Under the pieces are notes generated by a model. It had not been told where the DNA came from, searched no databases, and was given only the letters and a program-made list of their open reading frames with translations. This document shows positions 26,790 to 37,051 of a stretch of DNA of 64,000 nucleotides, in pieces. Where the stretch lies: the NCBI GenBank assembly GCA_963750045.1, contig CAVVPD010000004.1, forward strand, positions 186,001 to 250,000. Reading direction: 5' to 3'. The translations under genes and the position numbers were made by a program. The DNA comes from DASUAS01 sp963750045. GTDB lineage: Bacteria > Actinomycetota > Acidimicrobiia > IMCC26256 > DASPTH01. Within the stretch, counting starts at the first letter, position 1; each line of letters begins with the position of its first letter.

Positions 26790-28907
26790 TGTGCACGCCG
26801 GAGACGCCGACGGCCGCGAGCAGGCGCTCACCGAAGCGCCGCCATCCACCTCCGCGCTCGTGCTGGCTGGCATTCGTCGTGTGCATCGCGTTCTTGTCGT
26901 GTTCGTCGCCTATGGAATCGCCGGTGTTTCGCTCGCCGTCGCCGGATGGTTCCGACCCGCTCCTGCCCGTGCTGGTCGCTAGTGGCGTTGCCACCTTCGT
27001 ACTCCTGCGATGCGTGCGCCTCAGCCCACGGAGCGGCGCCGGATCGTCGGCCACATGGGCGCCGATCGCCGCGGGACCCCGTCGTGTGCCTCGGCTTCGC
27101 GGCGATGTCGATGCAGTTCCACTATTCCGCCGAGCACGTGCTCGTAGATCGGGATCCTGGCGTCTACGTGGCAAACAGCGCGCCGATGTCGCGTGGAACG
27201 GCGATCTGGTCGTGGACGCTCGAGCTGAGCCATTTCTCGCCGATCTGAAGGTGTCGTTTGCGGCGAGGGGGTTGCCCAGCCCGGCCCGCCGTGGGTCCTT
27301 ACCCGCAGTTCCTCCACCTGCTGCCGGTGCTCATGGCCCCGGCCGTGCTCACGGGCTCACGACCTGGCGCTTTTCAAGGTGCCGGGCCTGTTGGGGGCCT
27401 TCGCGCTCATCGTCTTCTTCGTGTTCGTGCTCGTCTCGCGCGCCCGTGGTTCGCGGTGCTCGCGACGCTGGCCATGGCGGTGAATCCGATTTTCGTGCAC
27501 TTCTCCGTGCGATGCGTTCAGCGAGATCCCGACGATCATCGCGTTGTTCGGAGGACTGCTGCTCCTGTGGGACTCTCGGGAGTCTCTGGATCGAAGACGC
27601 GGGCTGCTCGGCGGGCTCCTCGTGGGGATGGCGGCCATGGCCCGGATCGACGGGTTGCTCTACCTCGCCCCACTCGGGGGGTACATCGTTGTCGAAGCCT
27701 GGCGGTTCCGGGTTGAGCCCACGAACCGAAGCAGCGACGCGCCGAACGGGGGTACCTGGCCACCGTGGCCGGCGGCGCCGTCGTCACCGCCGTGGTCGGG
27801 TTCGTCGACGTCCGGTTCCGGAGTCCGGTGTACTACGACGCCCTACAGAGCAACGTGCACGAGATGCTGGCGGCGACGCTCGCGGTGAGCGTGGCGGGTG
27901 CTGCGCTCGTCTTGTCGCGCCGCGCCTTGGCCCGCTGCGAGTTGTGATTTCCCGCCATCGCGCCATGATCGCGGACGCCCGCGTTCGTCGCGGTGTTGGC
28001 AGGTGCGTGGTTCTTCTACGCGCTCGCGCGCAACTTCAGTCGATTCACCTCCGGCAGCCGAGGGGCTTCATCATGAACATCGAGCGGGCTGAAGGGCTCG
28101 CGGTGACGGGCACGACGACGTACTACGAGCACGTCCTGCAACGCCTGGGTTGGTTCCTGGGAACGGTGCCGCTCCTGCTGGCAGTGCTCGGCGCGGCGTA
28201 TTGCGTATGGCGTGTCATCGCCCGGCGAGGAAGAGCCGGACGCTGCCCTTTCTCCTATTCTTCGGCTCCGTCACCCTGCTCTATCTCTGGAGCCCGAAGA
28301 TCTTCCCGGACCTGATATGGATGCTCCGCCGCTTCCTCCCGATGACCGTTCCGGGGCTGGTCCTCCTGGCGGTGGTGCTGCTCGACGTCTCGCGGTGACA
28401 CTTCATGGGCTGAGCCAGTTCTGGCGGACGGTGCAGGTGCTCGTCGTGGCCGGCCTCGCTGCGGTAGTCGTCGCCGCACCGCTCCGCGCGCTGCGCCCGA
28501 TGGTGACCGAGCGCGACCAGGCCGGCCTGCTCGGGCTTACGGGAGCGATGTGCGAGCGGATCGGCCCAAGGGCCGCAGTCGTCTTCGTGAACAACCCGAG
28601 TCTGAATGTGCTGTCGCCGGCCGCCCGTGAGTTCTGCGGTGCCGAGGTCGCTGTCCTGCCTGCCGACGCCAGCGCCGGCGAGGTGCGGGCGCTCGAAGAG
28701 CGGTGGCGCACGCACGGGCGGTCGCTCTTCGTGGTCGCGTCACCGGCAGATTCCGGGCAGCTCGACTCGCTCCTCCCGGGTGCCCAGGCGACCGCGATCT
28801 CCGCGCCGAACCAGAACCTCGAGGTCACGTTGGCGCACCGCCCGAGCCGGATCGGCCATTCCGTGTATACGGTCCTGGTGGCACCGGTCTCAGGGGGAAC
28901 GTCGTGA
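26790..28907 (+). CDS. Polytopic membrane protein, GT-C glycosyltransferase-like, fragmented frame
   Basis: A multi-helix membrane protein of about 700 residues spread over several frames. Visible hydrophobic segments include CWLAFVVCIAFL, LLPVLVASGVATFVLL, FLHLLPVLMAPAVL, GLLGAFALIVFFVFVLV-like, MAAMARIDGLLYLAPLGG, VAGGAVVTAVVGFV, FLGTVPLLLAVLGAAYCVW and MTVPGLVLLAVVLL. The early extracytoplasmic segment HVLVDRDPGVYVANS matches the DRDPG-type loop with catalytic Asp of ArnT/PMT-like GT-C enzymes. The last 150 residues (AAVVFVNNPSLNVLSPAARE) form a soluble domain ending at 28907. Lipid-linked sugar donor is likely; specificity unknown. It converges on the next gene with 23 bp between stops. 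Confidence 0.6.
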
Positions 28908-28930
28908 GCGCGGCTCGGGCCAATGTTGGC

Positions 28931-29876
28931 TCAGCCGCCCGTACGCTCGACCGCAGCCGCCGGAACCTCGTCGCGCGGGCGGCTGACCCGCACGACGAGA
29001 TCGGCGAGGAGCCCGATCGCGACGATCTGGAACGCGGTGAACAGGATCAGCAGCGTGTTGGTCGCGACCCGGAAGTCGCTCGTGCTCAGGTCGTAGACGA
29101 GCTTGCCGGCGCCGATCGCCCTAGAGCGGACCCAGAGGGCATGAACGCCCGCAGCGGGTCGTACGAGAGCGCCATCCGCAGCACCTGCATCGCGTAGCGC
29201 CGGGTGTCGGTCCACCAGTGGAACTTCGATTCTCCGGCCCTTTCCCGGTATTCGATGGGGATGTAGCGCACGGAGTAGCCGTTTGCCAGGAAGGTCATCG
29301 TCATCGTGGTCACGCACGAGAAGCCGGCAGGCAGCATCGAGGAGATATTGGAGCGCGACGTCTCGGCGGAACGCCCGGAACCCCGAGTTGAGATCGGGAT
29401 GCTTGGCCTTCACGTGAGTAGCTGGCGAGCTTGCGGATGAACCACTTCGCGGGAGGCGCAGTGCGCGGTGCGTTCCCTGTTCCGTGGTGCGCGCACCCAC
29501 GACCTGGTCCCATCCGGTCGAGCTCCTTGACGAGCAGCGGAATGTCGTCGTTCGGGTACGTCATGTCGACGTCGGTCCACACGACCACGTTACCGGCCCG
29601 CGGGCCAGCGTGCCCGCCTTGCACGCCGACCCCGACCCACGGTTGGTCGATAAGCTGATCAGGCGAATCCCGGGATCGCACGCAGTAGGCTTCGGAAGAT
29701 CCGTCCGTCGATCCGTCGTCGACGGCGATGATCTCGTAGGTGTAGGGGAAGAGTCGAGGGCTACTCGGATGCGGTCGATCTCGGCCCGGAGGTGGCCGAC
29801 CTCATCGTGAATGGGCAGCACCACGCTCCACGGCGACGTCGGTCTGTGAGCGTCGGTGGCTCTTCTCTTCGGGCAT
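28931..29876 (-). CDS. GT2 glycosyltransferase, polyprenyl-phosphate glycosyltransferase type, fragmented frame
   Basis: GT-A enzyme related to dolichyl-phosphate mannose synthase, expected to make a polyprenyl-phosphate sugar used by GT-C enzymes such as its convergent neighbour. The ATG at 29876 gives MPEEKSHRRSQTDVAVERG, then VVLPIHDEVGHLRAEIDRI. Further pieces: NVVVWTDVDMTYPNDDIPLL (DVD metal motif), HPDLNSGFRAFRRDVAL, FSCVTTMTMTFLANGYSVRY, IEYRERAGESKFHWWTDTRR, and two C-terminal membrane helices (NTLLILFTAFQIVAIGLLAD). About five single-base breaks. Family assignment strong, substrate unknown. Confidence 0.75.
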
Positions 29877-30264
29877 CGACACTCCAGCCGAAAACTGTCC
29901 AGAACCGGTCCGCCGGGCCGAACGGTCCTGCGGGACGCCCGGTGAATGATAGCCGAGCGCCATGGTGGCGGAGGCCACTCGGACGCTGCAGCGTTCCTTT
30001 ACGCCGGAGCTGGAGCATGAATTCATCTCGGCGGACAGCGTCGCCTCAGACGTAGTATTCGTCCCCCCAATCTGTCCCCATCTGGCGATCAGGCGGGTGC
30101 GCACCGGCGGATGGGCGCGACCTTCACCCCGCAGCTCCTCCTTCCGACCGATCGCAAGCAAACGCCCTTAACTTCTTCCGGTGCCCGATCTATGGCGACT
30201 GCCCTCCGGACCGCGACGGTGATCAAGGAGTTCCGATCGTGAGCAGCCCCAACCGGTTGAAGAT
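29877..30264. other. Divergent intergenic region
   Basis: About 390 bp between the minus-strand GT2 gene and the plus-strand methyltransferase. No frame here carries a recognisable domain. It is where divergent promoters for both genes would lie; no convincing box or palindrome was found. A GTG at 30240 could be the true start of the methyltransferase if one base is in error near 30267. Confidence 0.4.
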
Positions 30265-30890
30265 GTGAGATCGCTGCCGCCACTGACCAGCCGGCACGTG
30301 GTTGCGGTTCGAACACGATACGACCGCGCCCTCTCACTCGTGGAGCCCCGGAGCATCCTGGAGATCGGCGTCGGCGAAGGTGCGCTGGGCACCTGGCTGG
30401 CGCAGCGTGCCGCCTATGTGGGCATCGAGATGGACGACGAAGCCCACGCCGTCGCGGAAGCTACGCGGCTAGCCGGAGGCGCCGGTCGCGTGCTGCCCGA
30501 TACGGCCGCGCTCGTCGGCTGCAGGTTCGACCTGGTGTCGCGTTCGAAGTGCTCGAACACATTGTGGATGACGCCGGTGCGCTCCACCGAATGGTCGGCG
30601 CTGCTCGCGTTCGACGGCTGGGTCTTGGTCAGCGTGCCCGCTCACCAGCGTCGTTTCAGGCCCGGACCACCTCGTTGGGCATCGACGTCGCTGAGGCTGC
30701 CCACTTGCGGACCATCTTCCGGGGTGCGGGCTTCGAGCCGGTTACGCTGGAAGCGTACGGAGCGGTCGCCGGTTCCGCGCTGGAGGGCGTCCGCAATATG
30801 GTCCGCTTCCGCGAGCGCCGGAAACGCCGCCGAGGAGGCAGCGACGCGAAGTCGGCGCTACCTGCAGCCACCTCCCAAACCGCGGCATAG
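30265..30890 (+). CDS. Class I SAM-dependent methyltransferase, frame broken
   Basis: Methyltransferase of about 205 residues. Motif I is PRSILEIGVGEGALGTWLAQ, and the acidic end of the second strand is YVGIEMDDEAHAVAEAT. After a break near 30540 the next frame reads FEVLEHIVDDAGALHRMV, the motif found in ubiquinone/menaquinone-type methyltransferases, and after another near 30650 GIDVAEAAHLRTIFRGAGFE, then EGVRNMVRFRERRKRRRGG. Located inside the glycan cluster, so a sugar or lipid carrier substrate is a reasonable guess. Confidence 0.68.
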
Positions 30891-30988
30891 GGCTCGGGCG
30901 GCGTTCGCCGCCCCGGCCCGTGCCCTGCCGACACCCCACTTCGCCACTCGGATCTCGGGATCGGATACGTAGCCCTGGGCCGCCGAAC

Positions 30989-31974
30989 GTGAGCCGTAAG
31001 CGCCTCCTTGCACGAGTGGCAGCTGCGGTGTTTGTCATCTGCGCTCGGTCTTCTCGCCCGGAGTGTCATGGCGCGTCGAACAACCGATGGCGGTTCCCTT
31101 CCAGCATCACGCGGTTCGTGACGGCGGGTGTCTTGTGCACGATCGGCGTGCTTGGCGAGCGCGGCTTCGGCCGTGGTGCTCGGCGCGAGCCGACGGCGTG
31201 AGCCCTCGACGAGCTTCCTGGTCGCGCTGGTCGCGCTCGTCGCGCAACTGGGAAAGTGCGTTCCTGAAGGGGGTCTAGGGAGGTCATGGGCCAGGTCGAC
31301 TTCGCCTGCGCCGCTGGTATCTCGATCGCCCTTCCCGCGACCGCGTTCCGCGCTCACGGTGACCCAGGTCGTTGCCGGCGTGACGCTCTGTGGCTGGTAC
31401 CGCGCAGACGTGGGCCAGCGCTCCGCAGGTTCTCCCGCATACGCGCCTGCCGGCGGGGTTGGCCTCGGCCGTGTTGCTCGACCGACGGTAGATGATGTGG
31501 TCGGTCGACCGCGTGGCTGGGGCGCCCGCTGCCCACACGGACGAGGTTCCCGACCAGCACCGGATTCTGGCCGGGTGGATCGGCTGGATTTCCACCGCGA
31601 TCCTCGCGCATACGCCCTACTGCTCGGTGGAGCTGACCACGTCGGCGACTACACGCTGGTGATCTTCGCCCATGCGGCGGCGTGACCGTGGGATTCCATC
31701 CATCCCGTTGCCCGTCCGGGTCTGGGCGCACGCAGAAGTCGCCCTCGTCGCGGTGTTGCGGTTGAGCCACCCGGCGAGTGTCGTGGTCGCGACCAGCGTC
31801 TATCTGCGCCTCGTGGTGGCGCTCGTCGAAGGAGCCCTCGTGCTGGCGGCATTGGTCTGGCGGCGTGTGGACCCGGCGGTCGGCGCTCAGCCGCTCCACG
31901 AAGAATCAGCCGCTCCACGAAGAAGAGGCGGAGCGGTGGCGTCAAGTTCTCGGTGGCCGTCCGCGCCTGAGTAG
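30989..31974 (+). CDS. UPF0104/LPG-synthase-TM flippase-like membrane protein, heavily broken frame
   Basis: Reconstructed from short pieces: VSRKRLLARVAAAVFVICA (first helix), RFVTAGVLCTIGVLGE, SFLVALVALVAQLGKCVPEG then GQVDFACAAGISIALPATAF, LTVTQVVAGVTLCG, and ASVVVATSVYLRLVVALVEG plus ALVLAALVWRR at the end. The block LGK-x-VP-GG followed by GQVDFA is the signature of the LPG_synthase_TM (UPF0104) family, polytopic proteins associated with moving or synthesising lipid-linked molecules. Nearly every 100 bp carries a break, so the gene is either badly sequenced or decayed. A second member of this family is encoded on the minus strand at 34160-35141. Confidence 0.5.
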
Positions 31975-32010
31975 CGTGACCCGGGTGACACGTGGAGGGA
32001 ATCGACGACC

Positions 32011-33008
32011 ATGGTGACGTCGCTTGTCACCGGTGCGGCTGGATTCATCGGGTCGCACGTCGCCGCACAGTCCTCGAGATGGGGCACGAGGTCCGGTGCT
32101 CGACGACCTCTCCGGCGGCTTTCGCGACAACGTCCCCGTGCCGCCCGCTTCGTCGAGGGGAGCTCACCGACCTCGCCCTGGTCAAGGGCCTCTTTCGCGA
32201 GAACCGGTTCGACTACGTGTCTTCCACCTGGCCGCCTACGCCGCCGAGGGCTTTCAGCCACTTCATCGAGTCGCTTCAACTACACCAACAACGTGATCGG
32301 ACGCGATGAACTCGATCAACGCGCGTCACGAACCACGAGGTGAAGTGCTTCGTGTTCACCTCCTCCATCGCGGTGTACGGCGCGGGCAGCGCCGATGACG
32401 GAAGAGACCTGACGCCCGGCCGGAGGATCCTACGGCGTCGGCCAAGTAGGCGGTGGAGCTGGAACTGGGCCGCCCACAGATGTTCGGCCTGGATACGTCG
32501 TCTTCCGCCCCCACAACGTGTATGGCGAGCGGCAGAACATCGGCGACCGCTACCGCAACGTGGTGGGCATCTTCATGAACCAGTCATCAGGGGCGAGCCG
32601 ATGAGCGTCTTCGGCGACGGCGAACAACAGCGGGCGTTTACGCACATCGACGATGTCGCGCCCGTGATTGCCGAGTCAGTCACGTGCCGAAACGGCGGCG
32701 GCCAACCAGATCTTCAACGTCGGCGCCGACGAGGCCACGACGGTCGTCGAGCTCGCTCGCTGCGTCGCGGACCACGTTCGGGATCGCGCCGGTGGTCGAG
32801 CACCTCCCCGCCCGGAACGAGGTGTTGCATGCGTACGCCTCGCACGAGAAGGTCCGCGAGGTGTTCGGCCGCTCAGGATCCGGTCCCATTGGCCGAAGGC
32901 ATCCGACGCATGGCCGCGTGGGTGCAGAAGAAGGGTCCACGCCAACCGGTGGAATTCGACGGCGTCGAGGTGTGGCGGAACTTTCCGACGGGTGGCGCAG
33001 TGCGGTGA
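32011..33008 (+). CDS. NAD-dependent sugar epimerase/dehydratase, fragmented frame
   Basis: Extended short-chain dehydrogenase acting on a nucleotide sugar, most like UDP-glucose 4-epimerase. ATG at 32011: VTSLVTGAAGFIGSHVAA contains the GxxGxxG NAD motif. Pieces in other frames give VLDDLSGGFRDNVPVP, DYVxHLAAYAAEGF, CFVFTSSIAVYGAGSADD (Ser of the triad), VVFRPHNVYGERQNIGDRYR, GEPMSVFGDGEQQRAFTHID and IFNVGADEATTVVELARCVA. Frame repair needs added bases near 32075 and 32098. The stop at 33006-33008 overlaps the GTG of the next gene. Product would supply a modified sugar to the cluster. Confidence 0.72.
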
Positions 33009-34160
33009 CGGGTGCCCCGAAGCGCTGCAGCGCCACCCCGGAGCGTGCTGGTCGCGGGAACCTCGAACCGGGGTTCGCCCGGAATCGCGTCGTGCTCGCC
33101 ATACTCGAGCGAGGGGGCTACGAAGTCCGGGTCGTGCAGGTGGCGCTCTGGGGCGAGCGGCGCTACGCGGCTGGTCGATGCCGGCAAGGGCGGCGGCCTG
33201 TTCGTGAAGGCCCGGCGGCATACGTCCGGCTCACGTGGCGACTCCTCCGTGCGCCGAGGCCCGACGTGGCCATCGTGCTTGTATCCCGGCTATTTCGATA
33301 TGCCGCTGGTAGCGTTGATCGGTCGCCTCCGGCGCTTTCCGGTGGTGTTCGACATGTTCATCTCGTTGCACGACACGGTGACCGGCGACCGCGAGCTCCG
33401 CTCGCCGCGTTCGCCGATGGGCCGAGCAAGCCGGCTGGTCGATCGCGTCGCTTGCCGGGAGCGCGGACATCGTCATCGCCGACACGCCCGAGCATGCCGC
33501 GTACTCTGCGAGCACTCACGGGAGTGGCAGGCGAACGTTTCCGAGTCCTCTGGCTCGGGGCGCAGGAGTGGGTATTCTCACCGGCGCCCCAAGTCGTCGC
33601 GGAGCCTCGTCTCGTGGTCTTCCACGGCACCTACGTCCCGCTCCAGGGGATCGACACGATCGTTCGCGCCGCCAAGCTGCTCGAGGACGACGACGTCGGG
33701 ATCCGGATCATCGGCGATGGGCAGGGACGCGACCAGATAGAAGCGCCTGGTGACGGATCTCGGAGTGGCCAACGTGGAGCTCGTCGGGATGGCGCCGCTG
33801 AAGGAGCTGCCGGGGGAGATCTCCCGTGCGTCGTTGTGCCTGGGCATCTTCGGCACTTCACAGAAGGCGGCACGTTCGTCCCGAACAAGCTCTTCGAAGC
33901 GCTGGCGGTGGGGCGCCCGGTGATCACCGCCGATACGGAGGCCATCCGTTCGGCGTTCGACGGGGCGGTAGCGACCGTTCCCCCGGGGTGATCCCGACAC
34001 GCTCGCGGCCGCGATCCGGGAGCTGTTCGGCGATCCCGAGCGGTTGGGGCGCCTGGCGGCCGCGGGGCGAGAGCGTTTCGTCGAGAGCTACAGCGAGCCG
34101 GCGTTGACGCGACTGACTCGAGGGCATCGTCGCCGACGTCGTCGCGACCTGCCGGTTGAG
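33005..34160 (+). CDS. GT4-type glycosyltransferase, fragmented frame
   Basis: The GTG at 33005 overlaps the epimerase stop (GTGA). Recognisable GT-B pieces: GFARNRVVLAILERGGYEVR, VVQVALWGERRYAA, CLYPGYFDMPLVALIGRLRR, FPVVFDMFISLHDTVTGDRE, DIVIADTPEHAAYSA-like, FRVLWLGAQEWVFSP, RLVVFHGTYVPLQGIDTIVR, IRIIGDGQGRDQIE, TFVPNKLFEALAVGRPVITA and ELFGDPERLGRLAAAGRERF. PLQGIDTIV and FEALAVGRPVI are the conserved donor-binding region of GT4. About six breaks. The 3' end is uncertain and converges on the next minus-strand gene. Confidence 0.7.
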
Positions 34161-35141
34161 ATCGGCTGGTCCCCCTCGCCATCGGGTGCGAGCCTACGTC
34201 GGGCACGCGTCGCGTCCACCAGTAGCTCGTGGATCCGAGGATCACGGTCACCAGGATCATCACGCCCCGGTCGACGGTGGCTGCGAGCAGGCCCGTCGGG
34301 AGCCCGTACCCCATGCCGGCCACGGCCACGGCGACCGTGGCCTCCCTGAGGCCGAGCGCCCCGGCGTCACCGCCAGCACTCCCGCCAGCGCCGCCACCGG
34401 GCCAGGGCGAGGAAGAGCCAGAACGGTGCCCGGACGTCGAGGATGCGGAACGCGATGTCGAAACGCAGCGCCAGGATCACCAGCTTGGTCACGTCGATCA
34501 CGAAGACCTCCACGCCGACCCGGGGCTGGCGGCGTTGGCCTCCCGGGTGGAACTCCTTCCACGCCTCGGCGACCCGGTGGTGCGACTGGCGGAACAGGCG
34601 AGGGAGGGGCATCGTCGCCATGATCACGCCGGCCACGAGCAGTCCGAGGAACGCGAGCGGTACCAGGATCGAGATGTGGCGGTCGTCGGTGATCCAGCTC
34701 CCGAGCACGCCGATCAGACCGCACGCGGCGGTGCTGGCCAGCGTGATGACGAGGTTCATCGCGAGGTTGCTGGCGTTGCGGGAGTACCGATGACCGTGGA
34801 CGTTCTTCAGATAGCGGAACCGGTAGATGGTCCCGACCTGCATCGGCAGGTAGTTGCCCAGCTGCCCGGCGTTGAACAGCGCCCAGTTCTCCATCGGGCC
34901 GATCTGGAGTCCCACCACACGGAGTGGAGGAAGAACTCGAAGGCGTTCAGGAACATGCCGACGACGACCAGCGCCATGATGATCAGCAGTGAGTCGAGCG
35001 AGGTCTGGAAGGCGCGGTCGAGCTCGTGGCGGCGATCCAGACGTACCAGGCCAGGAGCGGCGCGACGACGTACAGCGCCACGCGCAGGAACACCCGACCG
35101 GCGCGATCGCGTCGTGTCCACGGCTGCGGCGCGGTGGACAT
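34160..35141 (-). CDS. UPF0104/LPG-synthase-TM flippase-like membrane protein
   Basis: Polytopic membrane protein of about 325 residues. Start ATG at 35141 gives MSTAPQPWTRRDRAGRVFLR and a first helix VALYVVAPLLAWYVW; later helices include LLIIMALVVVGMFLNAFEFF, LVITLASTAACGLIGVLG, ISILVPLAFLGLLVAGVIMA and MILVTVILGSTSYWW. The family block NAGQLGNYLPMQVGTIYRFR sits in the first third; GALGLREATVAVAVAGMG-like residues near the C-terminus fit the conserved PGGLGxxE region. Breaks occur near 34945, 35020 and 34390. The start overlaps the stop of the asparagine-synthetase-like gene (TGATG), so both are translationally coupled. Likely a transporter-like partner for the glycan pathway. Confidence 0.68.
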
Positions 35142-36993
35142 CAGGGGGCTGCGGCAGCAAGGTCCCGCGCGAGCACGCCGAACGAGCCGTCGGACGCGAG
35201 CAGGCCGACCGATTGCAGGATGTGGCGTCCGAGGCCCGCGACCCGGTGGCGGTAGAGCCGGTCCAACGCCGACTCGCGTAGCAGCGCGTCGATCTCGGCC
35301 TGCTCGACGGGGAAGGGAAGCGCGCCGAGGAGCTCGCTCACCACGGGTCGCAGCGGTCCTCGGTACGAGTCGTCGACCGGTGCGCTCGCCGGTGTCTGCT
35401 TGGGTTGGTGCACGACCGCGGCGGGGAGGATGCCGTTCGTTCCGCCATGCGCACGAGCACGTGCTTGCCGGGAGCACCGGCCCGCTCGTCGGACGAACGG
35501 AGCGCTTCGGCCGGGAACCCGAGCCCGAACGAGCGGACCCTCGGATCGAGGAACGGCGAGCTCTGGGGGATCCCGGTCGCGGCGACCGCGCCGTCGACCT
35601 TGACCCGGCTCGCGCCGGTGAGGGCGTGCCCGTCGAACGCGTTCCGGAGCGGCTCCGCGGGGTCCAACCTGGATGCGAGCCGGGCGCGGGTCGTCGCCAC
35701 CGGCTCGCGCTGCGGCGGCGACGGGCGCAGGCGCCGGCGGGCCGTCTCGTCGAGGATCGGCACCGGCAGGTGGCCGCGTTCGGGGGATTCGAGCGCCGCG
35801 TGCTCGAGCACGCCGCGCGCCTTGGTCGCGGTGAGACGGCCGGCGACGCCTTCGGCCACGTGGGTGGAGAGGGCGCTTCGCGTCGTGGTGAGGACCCCTT
35901 TCGGAAGTCTCCCCATCCGTCCCACGAGGGCGGCCCGTTGGCTGACCGTCGGGTACCCGAGGAAGACCGCGTCGCAGCCGTCGCCCGAGAAGATGTGGCG
36001 GAGCCCCCGGTCGCGGACCATCGCACTGGCCGCCAGCGTGTGGAGCAGGTAGTGGGGTTGCGCGACGGGCTGGGTGTAGACCGCGCGAAGTCGCGCAGGC
36101 CCACGGCGACGAGCTCCGGCCCGATGGGGACGGAGGTGTGCTGCGCGCCGACGTGGTCGACGACGGTGGCGACGTTCGCCTGGTTGTAGCTCTCGTCCTC
36201 GAACCGGAACGTGAAGGTGTGCACCTCGTGGCCGAGCCGGGCGAGGAGCGCGGCGACGAGCGCCGAGTCGAACCCCCCGAGCATCACCGCGTCGGGCGCG
36301 CTCACCCGCGGCCTGCGATTCCACGACTTCCAGGAGGAGCTCGAACAGCTGGTCCGCGGCGCGATCCTCGTCGAGCGCTGCCAGCGACGGCGGCGACGAC
36401 GCGGGCGACGGTTCGGTGACTGCCCCCGACGGCCAGCGGAGCGTCGTTCCGGGTCCGAGCACGCGCACGCCGTCGAGCACGGTGCGGCCGTCGGGGACGA
36501 AGGCGTACGACAGGAGGAAGTCCTCGTCGCCGCGGTCCAGAGCGGGAGGTTCGGACCGTGCCGCTTCCGCCGTCCCCGGGTGGGTCGACGCCACGAACCC
36601 CTCGGCGGTGCCGGCCACGAACCACCGGTGCGTGCCGGTCCCGCCGTGAGGAGGATCTCGCCGTGCCCACGCGTCGACGACCGCGGCGACGATGTCGGGA
36701 TCGGTGCCGTCGAGGAAGCGGTCGCCGTGCCGGCGGTAGCGTCGGAGCAGCTCGTCGGCCGCGCGTGCGGTGCTGCTCGAGATGCGGCGGAGCCCGGATC
36801 CGTACGCGGCGAGAGTGCAGTCCCCGTCCTGCGCGTCGGCGGTGACGAGATCGCGGACGCCGAAGCGGGCGAGACGGACCACCCCGTTGGGTGGCGTGCA
36901 CCCGGCGGGCGGAGCCCCGCAGAACTGCGCGACAGATGCGGCCAGACGCTCGTGAGCTCGCTCATCGCCCGCGACGACGATGAGGCCATCCAT
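35141..36993 (-). CDS. Asparagine synthetase-like protein, degenerate PP-loop
   Basis: About 610 residues after repair of breaks near 36300, 36090 and 35430. The N-terminal domain (MDGLIVVAGDERAHERL, RYRRHGDRFLDGTDPDIVAA, EGFVASTHPGTA) has the outline of the class-II amidotransferase domain but starts without the Cys2 nucleophile. The synthetase domain shows MLGGFDSALVAALLARLG where SGGxDS is usual, then VHTFTFRFEDESYNQANVAT, RHIFSGDGCDAVFLGYPTVS and IPQSSPFLDPRVRSFGLGFP. The GDGCDAVF block matches the usual SGDGGDELF. Such AsnB-like proteins in glycan clusters probably amidate a sugar acid or another acceptor rather than aspartate. Stop overlaps the start of the flippase-like gene. Confidence 0.75.
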
Positions 36994-37051
36994 CGCGTTC
37001 ACTCGACGTGACACTATCGTACCCCCCGATCCTGGAGCCGACCGGAACCCG

